A DNA stretch of 37,316 nucleotides, taken from a gamma proteobacterium L18 (GTDB lineage Bacteria > Pseudomonadota > Gammaproteobacteria > Pseudomonadales > Pseudomonadaceae). Location of the stretch: the NCBI GenBank assembly GCA_000497835.1, contig KI547174.1, positions 81,609-118,924 on the forward strand. Direction: 5' to 3'. The notes under the pieces were generated by a model. It did no database searches, was not told the DNA's origin, and saw nothing but the letters and a program-made list of their open reading frames with translations. Shown piece after piece: positions 13,192 through 20,466 of the stretch. Positions within the stretch are counted from its first letter, which is position 1; each line of letters opens with the position of its first letter. Position numbers and translations under genes: made by a program.

Positions 13192-15489
13192 ATGAGCGTC
13201 AGCAAACGAAAAACGCCCCACCTGCTAGGCGGCCTGCTGTTGGGCAGCCTGTGCGCCGACCCCGCTTTGGCTGCGGACGACACCGAACCCAAGCTGGAAA
13301 AAGTGGAAGTGGTGGGCGCCCGCGTCACCGAAGCCAGCGCCGCCATTGGTGAAGACAAAATCAGCAACACCGTGGCCATCTCCCATCAGGCCCTGTTGTC
13401 GGCGCCGGCCGGGACCTCGGGGCTGAAGATGCTGGAGGCCCTGCCCGGCTTCAACGTGCAGGTCAACGACGCCCTGGGCCTGTACGAGTTCGGCAACTCG
13501 GTGTTCGTGCGCGCCTTCAACCTGCAGCAGATCGGATTTTCCATCGACGGCGTGCCCCTGGGCCGCACTGACCAGTTCGGCGGCAGCCCGATTTATCGCT
13601 ACGTCGACAACGAAAACACTGAGCAGGTGACCGCCTCCACCGGCGCGGGCGATGTCTCGCAATCGGGCTATGCCTCGCTGGGCCCCTACGTGGATTATCA
13701 GACCAGCAACCCCAGCGTCGCGCCGGGCGCCAGCGTCGCCTACACCCTGGGCAGCGACAGCCTGCGGCGCAGTTTCGTCAAACTGCAAAGCGGCGAATAC
13801 CAGGGGCTGTCCGCCTACGTCAGCCGCTCTAAAATCGACGGTGACCTGTGGCGCGGCCCCGGCACCATCGACCGCGAACACCTGGAAGCCAAGGTGCGCT
13901 ACCGCTTCGGCGACCACAACGAAGTGTGGCTGCGGGCGGTGCACAACTCGTTCTACGACTACGACTCGCCCTACGTCACCCTGGCGCAATACAACGGCAC
14001 CGCCAACGACGCGTTTGGCCGCTCGGGCCGCAACTTCGCCTACCTGGACAGCCTGCCCACCCTGCCGGAAACGGTGGCAGGCGTGCGCTACAGCAACGCC
14101 AACTACAACCAGTACTACAAGCAGGCCGTGAACCAGCGCCGCGACACCCTGTACAGCCTGGGTGGCACCTTCGAGCTGACGCCCAACCTGGACAACTACA
14201 CCACCCTTTACTACGAGGACAAGAAAGGCTTCGGCGTGTCGCCCGAGTCCTATGCCACCTCGCTGGCCCTGCACAATGCGGAAAGCAACGTGGCGGGCCT
14301 GGTGGCGCCGCGCGGCGTGCAGTACGGCCTGTCCTCGCTCAGCGGCCACCGCTTCGGCGGCCGCACGGGGCTCAAATGGAGCGTCGGCCAGCACGAAGTG
14401 GAAACCGGCCTGTGGGCCGAAACCGACGTGTTCAACCGCCAGCAGGCGCGCTACAACCTCAGCGACGGCAGCCCCGACGGCTACCCGCTATTCGACGAGC
14501 CGGTGCACCTGCAAGGCGACTTCACCTCCACGCGCAACTCGCTGCAGTTTCACCTCAAGGACACCTGGTCGCTGCTCGATGACCGCCTGCGCGTGCAATA
14601 CGGTTTCAAGAGCCTGAACCTGGACTATCGCATCGAAGGCTACCGCAACGCCGGTGACTACATCGCCAACCGCCAGCCGCGCCTGAGCACCGAGTGGAAC
14701 GATGCCTTCCTGCCGCAATTGGGCCTGGTCTACGACCTGACCGGCAACAGCCAGGTGTTTGCCAGCTACTCGGAAAACATGGCCTTGCCGCGCGGCGCCG
14801 ATGATATCTATCGTGCTGCCAGCCCCCAGGCACCGGCGCCGGACGCGGAACGGGCGAAAAACTACGAAGTGGGTTACCGCATCAACCACCCTACCTTCAA
14901 CGCCTCCTGGGCGCTGTACCGCACTGACTTCGACAACCGCCTGCAATCGTTCGCCTCGCCGGTGCCAGGCAGCAGCCAGGTGGAAACCTACTACCAGAAC
15001 GTGGGCAAGGTGCAGGCCTACGGCAGTGAACTGAGCGGTCAGTGGAAACCGCCGGTACTGGCCAACAAGGTAGTGCTCAACGGCAGCCTCACCTACAACA
15101 CATCCACCTTCAAGGACAACGCCGCCGGCCTGGCGCTGCGCGGCAATGACCTGCCCGACAGCCCGCGCTGGCTGGCCCAGGCGGGGGTCACCTTCGAGCT
15201 GGCGCCCTGGGCGCTGCTGAATGTCTCCGGGCGCTTCATCGGCGAGCGCTACAGCAACTTCACCAACAGCGAATCGGTGCCCGGCTACACCGTTTACAAC
15301 GCCTACCTGGACCTGGGTGGCGAGCGCGTGCACTACGGGCCGCTTAAAAACATCAAGCTGCGCTTCAACCTCGACAACCTGTTCGACAAGGACTACCTGG
15401 GTTACATCTCGCCCACCGCCTCGGGCCCTGCCGTGTTCCGCCCCGGTTCGCCGCGCACCTTCCAGACCACCCTGAGCGTGGATTTCTGA
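13192..15489 (+). CDS. TonB-dependent outer-membrane receptor
   Basis: 765 aa. Signal peptide cleaved near residue 28 (LLLGSLCADPALA), then directly a TonB box-like LEKVEVVGARVT. The roughly 80-residue signalling domain of FecA-type transducers is absent. The plug (about 55-170) contains VFVRAFNLQQIGFSIDGVPL and the barrel ends NLDNLFDKDYLGYISP and TLSVDF with a terminal Phe. The plug's ATSTGAGDVSQSGY-like loop differs from classical ferric siderophore receptors. The gene is translationally coupled to a secreted dipeptidase (1-bp gap), which suggests a peptide or peptide-containing ligand. The divergent FecI-like sigma factor probably drives it. Confidence 0.88.
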   Translation: MSVSKRKTPHLLGGLLLGSLCADPALAADDTEPKLEKVEVVGARVTEASAAIGEDKISNTVAISHQALLSAPAGTSGLKMLEALPGFNVQVNDALGLYEFGNSVFVRAFNLQQIGFSIDGVPLGRTDQFGGSPIYRYVDNENTEQVTASTGAGDVSQSGYASLGPYVDYQTSNPSVAPGASVAYTLGSDSLRRSFVKLQSGEYQGLSAYVSRSKIDGDLWRGPGTIDREHLEAKVRYRFGDHNEVWLRAVHNSFYDYDSPYVTLAQYNGTANDAFGRSGRNFAYLDSLPTLPETVAGVRYSNANYNQYYKQAVNQRRDTLYSLGGTFELTPNLDNYTTLYYEDKKGFGVSPESYATSLALHNAESNVAGLVAPRGVQYGLSSLSGHRFGGRTGLKWSVGQHEVETGLWAETDVFNRQQARYNLSDGSPDGYPLFDEPVHLQGDFTSTRNSLQFHLKDTWSLLDDRLRVQYGFKSLNLDYRIEGYRNAGDYIANRQPRLSTEWNDAFLPQLGLVYDLTGNSQVFASYSENMALPRGADDIYRAASPQAPAPDAERAKNYEVGYRINHPTFNASWALYRTDFDNRLQSFASPVPGSSQVETYYQNVGKVQAYGSELSGQWKPPVLANKVVLNGSLTYNTSTFKDNAAGLALRGNDLPDSPRWLAQAGVTFELAPWALLNVSGRFIGERYSNFTNSESVPGYTVYNAYLDLGGERVHYGPLKNIKLRFNLDNLFDKDYLGYISPTASGPAVFRPGSPRTFQTTLSVDF

Positions 15490-15490
15490 C

Positions 15491-16750
15491 ATGACCAAAT
15501 CGATGCTTGCCTTGACCCTGGCCCTGCTGCCCCTGCTGGGCCACGCCGCCGACACCGTCGTCAGCCCCGCCACCCTGGCCCTGCACCAGCGCCTGCTGGT
15601 GCTGGACAGCCACCTGGACACGCCGCTGGACCTGACCCGCCCCGGCTGGGACATCACCCAGCGCCACGACTACCGCCAGGACGGCAGCCAGGTGGACGTG
15701 CCGCGCATGATCGAGGGCGGCCTGGACGGCGGTTTCTTTGCCGTGTACACGCCCCAGCAGCCGCTGACCGACGAAGGCCGTGCCTACGCCAGCGCCTACG
15801 GCCTGGCCACGCTGATGCGCATTCACGACATGATCGACCGCAACCCGCAGGTGTTCGGCCTGGCCCTGACCGCCGACGATGCCCGGCGCATCGCCGCCCA
15901 GGGCAAGCGCGTGGTGTTCATCAGCATGGAAAACGCCGAGCCCCTGGCCGCCGACCCCGGCCTGCTGCACACTTACTACCGCCAGGGCCTGCGCATGCTG
16001 GGCCTGGTGCATTTCGCCAACAACGAACTGGCCGATTCGGCCACCGCCCTGCCCCAGTGGAAAGGCCTGAGCCCCGAAGGCCGCCAGTTGGTGAGCGAGG
16101 CCAACCGCCTGGGTATCCTGCTGGACGTGTCCCATGCCAGCGACGCGGTGTTCGACCAGATCCTGGCGCAGTCCACGGCGCCCATCATCGCCTCACACTC
16201 CAGCAGCCGCGCGGTCAACCCGCACCCGCGCAACCTGGACGACAAGCGCCTGCGCCAGTTGGCGGCCAAGGGCGGCGTGGTGCAGGTCAACAGCTACAGC
16301 GACTACCTGGTGCCACTGACCCCCAACCCCGAACGCAACAAGGCCCTGGCCGCCTTGGGTGCGCGCTTCCACAACCTGGCAGCCTTGAGCCCGGAACAAA
16401 GCCATGCGCTGTACCAGGACTACCACGACATCGACACCCGCTACCCACAGGCCAAGGCCGACCTGGATGTGTTCATGAAGCACCTGCTGCATATCCTTGA
16501 GGTGGTAGGGCCGGAGCACGTGGGCATCGGCGCCGATTGGGATGGCGGTGGCGGGGTCACGGGGCTGGAGGATGTCAGCCAGTTGCCGAAGATCAGCCAG
16601 CGGTTGCTGGACGCGGGGTATACCGAGAAGGATTTGCGCAATATCTGGGGGGAGAACCTGCTGCGGGTGTTGCAGGCCGCGCAAGCGGCGGCGGCTACTG
16701 GGCTGCGTCGACCAGCAACAGCGTCCCGTGACTGCGACAGCCCCCTGTAG
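15491..16750 (+). CDS. Secreted M19 (renal-type) dipeptidase
   Basis: 419 aa with a Sec signal peptide (MTKSMLALTLALLPLLGHAA). The binuclear zinc site of peptidase family M19 is complete: HLD (His41, Asp43), SMENAE (Glu147), DVSHASD (His215), SHSSSR (His236) and the late GIGADWDGGGG. These enzymes cut dipeptides, often with a D-residue at the C-side, and some act on beta-lactams or cysteinyl-glycine. A periplasmic location next to a TonB receptor suggests trimming of an imported ligand. The stop codon TAG lies inside a family A repeat, and the last 25 or so residues (Ala/Thr/Arg-rich) look non-native, so the end was probably remodelled by the repeat. Confidence 0.9.
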   Translation: MTKSMLALTLALLPLLGHAADTVVSPATLALHQRLLVLDSHLDTPLDLTRPGWDITQRHDYRQDGSQVDVPRMIEGGLDGGFFAVYTPQQPLTDEGRAYASAYGLATLMRIHDMIDRNPQVFGLALTADDARRIAAQGKRVVFISMENAEPLAADPGLLHTYYRQGLRMLGLVHFANNELADSATALPQWKGLSPEGRQLVSEANRLGILLDVSHASDAVFDQILAQSTAPIIASHSSSRAVNPHPRNLDDKRLRQLAAKGGVVQVNSYSDYLVPLTPNPERNKALAALGARFHNLAALSPEQSHALYQDYHDIDTRYPQAKADLDVFMKHLLHILEVVGPEHVGIGADWDGGGGVTGLEDVSQLPKISQRLLDAGYTEKDLRNIWGENLLRVLQAAQAAAATGLRRPATASRDCDSPL

Positions 16751-17216
16751 CAGCGGCCGCCAGGCCGCGTCACAGGCAGCGCAGTCCGACTGTTGTACCG
16801 CGTGTGCCAGACGCCGCCTTCGGCAGCTAAAGGTCGGCGTCGCCTGCATCGCGGCCAAGGCCGGCTCCTACCCCTCACGGCGTTGCATCACTCCTGTAGC
16901 AGCGGCCGCCAGGTCGCGTCACAAGCGCCGCGCAATGCAGGGCACAGACGCAGCCTTCGGCAGCTGCTACAGGCCGGTGTCGCCTGCATCGCGGCCAAGG
17001 CCGGCTCCTACCCCGCACGGCGTTGCATCACTCCTGTAGCAGCGGCCGCCAGGTCGCGTCACAAGCGCCGCGCAATGCAGGGCACAGACGCAGCCTTCGG
17101 CAGCTGCTACAGGCCGGCGTCGTCCGCATCGCGGCCAAGGCCGGCTCCTACCACGGACGGTGTAGGAGCCGACTTCAGTCGCGATGCAGGCGACGCGATT
17201 TCAATACAGTTGCTGC
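16746..17216. repeat. Tandem array of family A and B repeats, 140-bp period
   Basis: The B half-unit (CATCGCGGCCAAGGCCGG) starts at 16847, 16987 and 17127, an exact 140-bp spacing. The A unit (TGTAGCAGCGGCCGCCAGGT) starts at 16895 and 17035. The two 140-bp units are nearly identical, implying recent duplication. A degenerate A copy at 16746-16830 lies on the left. A full B palindrome with flanks like those at 29-118 closes the right end. There is no gene in this stretch, and the gap continues to 17397 with only AT-rich leader sequence. Confidence 0.85.
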
Positions 17217-17397
17217 TACAGGGCCAGCAGCAACATGCAAAAGACGCATTAACCAGACACAAATAAATCCACAGCCAGCATATTAGCTTAGAACAAAACA
17301 AACCTTCACAACCCCCCTCCCCCCGTCTAACGTCACCCCATACAGCCCGACCCTACGCTGCGGAGGCCTGCTTCCCCCACAGCCACGAGGGCTATCC

Positions 17398-18084
17398 ATG
17401 AGCACCGCCACACCATCACTGAACCAACTGCTGGCCGACCTGCACGCCGAGCGCGTGCGCACCTGGGATGCGGCCGCCCTGCAAGTCAACATCGACCAGC
17501 GCCAGCGCCTGGTCGACCAGGCACCGGCCCAGCCATTCGTGCGGGTGGGCGACAACCTTGGCCCCTTCACCCTGCTCAAGGTGGAAGGCGGCGAACTGGA
17601 CCTGGACACCCTGGTACGCCGCGGGCCGGCGGTATTGGTGTTCTTTCGGTTTGCCGGCTGCCCGGCGTGCAACATCGCCATCCCCTATTACCAGCGCCAC
17701 CTGCAACCGGCGTTGCATGCCCGCGGGGTGCCGCTGGTGGCGGTAAGCCCGCAGGTGCCCGAGCGGCTGATCGAGATCAAGCAGCGCCACGACCTCACCC
17801 TGCAAGTGGCCAGTGACCCGGACAACACCCTGGGGCGACGGCTGGGGATTCTCTACACCTTCGACGATGCCTCGCGCGCAGCGGCTGAGGCGAAAGGCTC
17901 CAGCATCGGCGCGGTGACCGGTACCGGGACTTGGGAATTGCCGCAGCCCACGGTGGTGGTGATCGGCAGCGACCGCCGCGTGCACTTCGCCCAGGTCAGC
18001 CCTGATTGGCTGGTGCGCACCGAAGCGCAGCCGATCATCGACGCCGTCGACGCCCTGCTTACCCCTAGCCAAGCCACCGCCTGA
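17398..18084 (+). CDS. Peroxiredoxin-like (AhpC/TSA fold) protein
   Basis: 228 aa with an N-terminal helical extension (about 1-45), then a thioredoxin-fold redoxin domain. The active-site segment FFRFAGCPACNIAIPYY has a CPAC pair (Cys88, Cys91), unlike the single peroxidatic PxxxTxxC of classical peroxiredoxins. It thus resembles bacterioferritin-comigratory/TlpA-like redoxins. It has no signal peptide and is presumably cytoplasmic. It lies 12 bp before a TauD-type dioxygenase, so the pair is likely co-transcribed. A role in handling oxidants or sulfur compounds during sulfonate breakdown is an inference; LsfA shows that sulfur starvation can induce peroxiredoxins in Pseudomonas. GAGG precedes the ATG. 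Confidence 0.8.
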   Translation: MSTATPSLNQLLADLHAERVRTWDAAALQVNIDQRQRLVDQAPAQPFVRVGDNLGPFTLLKVEGGELDLDTLVRRGPAVLVFFRFAGCPACNIAIPYYQRHLQPALHARGVPLVAVSPQVPERLIEIKQRHDLTLQVASDPDNTLGRRLGILYTFDDASRAAAEAKGSSIGAVTGTGTWELPQPTVVVIGSDRRVHFAQVSPDWLVRTEAQPIIDAVDALLTPSQATA

Positions 18085-18096
18085 AGGAGCACCATC

Positions 18097-18942
18097 ATGG
18101 GCGCGGAATACGCCATCGCACTCGAACAACCGCTGACCGTCACCGCACTGGAGCCCACCCTGGGCGCCGAAATCAGCGGCATTGACCTGGCCCGGCCGCT
18201 GAGCCCTGCCCAACGCGACCAGATCCACGGCCTGCTGCTAAAACACAAAGTGATTTTCTTCCGTGATCAGCACCTGAGCAGCGCCCAGCAGGTGGCCTTC
18301 GCCCGCCAGTTCGGCGAGCTGTACGTGCACCCCACCACCGACACGCAGGACCCCAGCCTGCCCCAGGCGCACCTGATCCGCGCGGAGGACGCAGCGGTAG
18401 CCTACGGCGAGGCACGCAAGGGCCGTTGGCACACAGACACCAGCTGGATGCTCAAGCCCACCTATGGCGCCGTGCTGCGTGCGGTGAGCCTGCCGCCGGT
18501 CGGCGGTGACACCCTGTGGGCCGACAGCGGCCTGGTGTATCGCGGCCTGCCGGCCGAGGTGCGCGAGCGCATCGACAATGCCTTTGTCACCCACAATTTC
18601 AAGTCGTCGCTGGACCGGGTGGGCTACCCCTACCCCATCCTCGCCCACCCGCTGGTGCGCACCCATCCCGAGACGGGCGAAGATGCGCTGTTCATCAATT
18701 TTTCCATGTCGCCGCAGATCATCGGCTGGTCGCAGGAAGAGAGCCAGGCGCTGGTGGCGTTGCTGCTCAAGGCCTACAGCAACCCCGAGTACCAGGTGCG
18801 GTTCAAGTGGACCGAAGGTGCCCTTGCTTTCTGGGACAACCGCGCGGTGCTGCATTACCCGGTGTACAACTACGGCGATTTCCCGCGGGTGATGGAGCGG
18901 GTGTTGATTGCCGATGATGATATTCCGCATCGTAGGCGGTGA
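18097..18942 (+). CDS. TauD/TfdA-family Fe(II)/2-oxoglutarate dioxygenase
   Basis: 281 aa, typical family length. The facial triad is visible: WHTDTSW (His112, Asp114) and RAVLHYPV (His253), with a 2-oxoglutarate-binding Arg in PRVMERV (Arg264 or Arg268). The N-terminal LGAEISGIDLARPL is a family signature. Taurine, alkylsulfonate and alkylsulfate dioxygenases and 2,4-D oxygenase share this fold; the substrate cannot be told, though a sulfonate or sulfate ester is likely. AAGGAGCACCATC gives a strong ribosome-binding site. No ssu/tau transporter is adjacent; the nearest sulfonate-type binding protein is at 34931-35887. Confidence 0.88.
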   Translation: MGAEYAIALEQPLTVTALEPTLGAEISGIDLARPLSPAQRDQIHGLLLKHKVIFFRDQHLSSAQQVAFARQFGELYVHPTTDTQDPSLPQAHLIRAEDAAVAYGEARKGRWHTDTSWMLKPTYGAVLRAVSLPPVGGDTLWADSGLVYRGLPAEVRERIDNAFVTHNFKSSLDRVGYPYPILAHPLVRTHPETGEDALFINFSMSPQIIGWSQEESQALVALLLKAYSNPEYQVRFKWTEGALAFWDNRAVLHYPVYNYGDFPRVMERVLIADDDIPHRRR

Positions 18943-19000
18943 TTTCTTTCTGTGGTTTGAGGTGTGGCTGCGAGGTGTTCGTCTTGAGGGTTTCTTCGTG

Positions 19001-19228
19001 CTTGAGATCGAGCGCCGCCCGCGCGGCGCTTCGCGGGTAGAACCCGCTCCCACGTTTGTTTCGGGCCAGTTTTGTCTGTGGGATTGCCTGGTTAGCCTTG
19101 TATTTTCACTGCAGATTTGCGGTGGTGCGACAAGGCGGCCAAGGTGATCTCCAAGGCATAACTGGCCCGAAACAAACGTGGGACCGGGCTCTGCCCGGGA
19201 AGCGCCGCGCGGGCGGCGCGCGATCGCA
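19001..19228. repeat. ~228-bp imperfect palindromic element (family E)
   Basis: The outer arms carry GCGCCGCCCGCGCGGCGC and its counterpart, then GTTTCGGGCCAGTT against AACTGGCCCGAAAC, and further inner pairing up to a centre with CACTGCAGATTTG. The whole unit could fold into one long hairpin. The copy at 37089-37316 matches it in the opposite orientation, including the unpaired centre. No coding capacity is evident. Similarity extends about 30 bp to the left (GAGGTGTTCGTCTTGAGGG). Confidence 0.8.
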
Positions 19229-19710
19229 TGAACACCCAAAAAACATCGGCATGCACCTGCCAGCCCCACTGCTTCCAACCCTACGTCATCCTACAACATC
19301 AAATCATCACCAAACCCAGCCACAATAACAAAAACCTCTCTAAACCAGCTATCAAGCCTGCGACACCCGGTCACTTTGACACCCTGATAAATTATCGTAG
19401 CCGTTACATTAAAAGCAGTGGTACGATGACTGACCCGTGATGAGCCAGACGATACTCCAGTATCGCGCCCTCTTTGCCGCGCAGGTTTTGCACCCGCCGG
19501 CCCGATGTGACTAGTCCAATTAGAGCAGCCCCAAGGCCTGCCACCCCCTCAGCACCGATGCGGCCAACCGCCCCCTTGTGCCTTTCCCCGTCAACGGGAA
19601 AGCCAGGCCTTTGGCTGGGCGCTTTTCGAGGGGGCTTGCACACCGTTTCGAGCGCTTGGCCGTTGTCTTGCCTCGTCCGGATTTTGCAAGCCGCTAAAGT
19701 GAGCCCCCTT
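19229..19710 (+). other. Intergenic leader before the dehydrogenase operon
   Basis: About 480 bp without a recognised gene. The first 190 bp are AT-richer than the surroundings and include TTGACA at 19376-19381, a possible -35 box without a convincing -10 partner. A 24-codon frame with ATG at 19440 (MSQTILQYRALFAAQVLHPP...) could be a leader peptide. Later come inverted repeats, CTTTCCC/GGGAAAG near 19585-19605 and CCAGGCCTTTGGCTGG near 19604-19619, which would form hairpins in the 5' leader. No classical riboswitch was recognised. Confidence 0.35.
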
Positions 19711-20430
19711 ATGTTGTTAGCCTCGCAGACATCCCGAAGAAAGTTTCTGCTGTCCTCCCTGATTGCCTTGCCGGCCATGGGCGTGGTGGTCAAGGGCCTC
19801 AGCGCCGCCATGGCCGCTGACCTGGTGGCCCCCACCCTTGAGACTTACCGGCCGACGTTTTTCGACCCGGCCCAATGGGCTTTCATCATGGCCGCCTGCG
19901 ACTGCCTGATACCCGGTGGCGGGCGCGGCCCCGGCGCGCTGGAGACCAACGTACCGGTGTTCCTGGACCAGCAACTGGCCGGCGACCTGGGCAGCGAGAT
20001 CTATCTTGAAGGCCCGTTTGACGTCAAAGCCCCCGCCACCCTGGGCTATCAATTACCGTACCGGCCGCAAGAGGTCTACCAGAAAGGCATCCAGGCGGCC
20101 CAGGCCTGGTGTCAGCACACCCACGGCGCCAACTTCGCCGCCCTGGATATAGCCGGGCGCGTCGATGCGCTGAAGCGGTTGTCGTCGGGCGAGATCAATT
20201 TCGCCGACTTCGGCGAAAGCATCCTGGGCGCCAAGCTGTTCTTTGGCGAGCTGCTCAAGCACAGCAAACAGGGCTACCTGGCCGACCCGATCTACGGCGG
20301 CAACAAGGGCATGAAGGCCTGGATCGCCATCGGTTTTCCCGGTGCGCGGGCCAGCTACCTGGAATGGGTGGCGCAGCACAACGTCAAGTACCCCCTGGGT
20401 CCCGTCAGCCTCAGCGGCGAGCGCGGCTAA
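19711..20430 (+). CDS. Gluconate 2-dehydrogenase subunit 3 family (gamma subunit)
   Basis: 239 aa with a twin-arginine signal peptide (SRRKFLLSSLIALPAMG, cleavage near AMAA at about 36). The mature part matches the small subunit of membrane-bound gluconate, sorbitol and FAD-glucose dehydrogenases (FFDPAQWAFIMAACDCLIPG and the later GGNKGMKAWIAIGFPGA). This subunit acts as a folding and export partner: the FAD subunit lacks its own signal and is carried out with this Tat substrate. It is first of a three-gene operon, followed after 36 bp by the catalytic subunit. Confidence 0.88.
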   Translation: MLLASQTSRRKFLLSSLIALPAMGVVVKGLSAAMAADLVAPTLETYRPTFFDPAQWAFIMAACDCLIPGGGRGPGALETNVPVFLDQQLAGDLGSEIYLEGPFDVKAPATLGYQLPYRPQEVYQKGIQAAQAWCQHTHGANFAALDIAGRVDALKRLSSGEINFADFGESILGAKLFFGELLKHSKQGYLADPIYGGNKGMKAWIAIGFPGARASYLEWVAQHNVKYPLGPVSLSGERG

Positions 20431-20466
20431 GCGCCCTCGCCTGCGCCCCACTTTATCGAGAGTTTT

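Noticed and set aside
16847..17150. Possible CRISPR array
   Set aside because: The 140-bp period and near identity of whole units, including the parts that would be spacers, fit a tandem duplication of REP-like repeats rather than short repeats with unique spacers.
18908..19147. Small frames across the repeat after the TauD-type gene
   Set aside because: Their translations are the repeat-derived RRPRGASR-type sequence found at every copy of the element.
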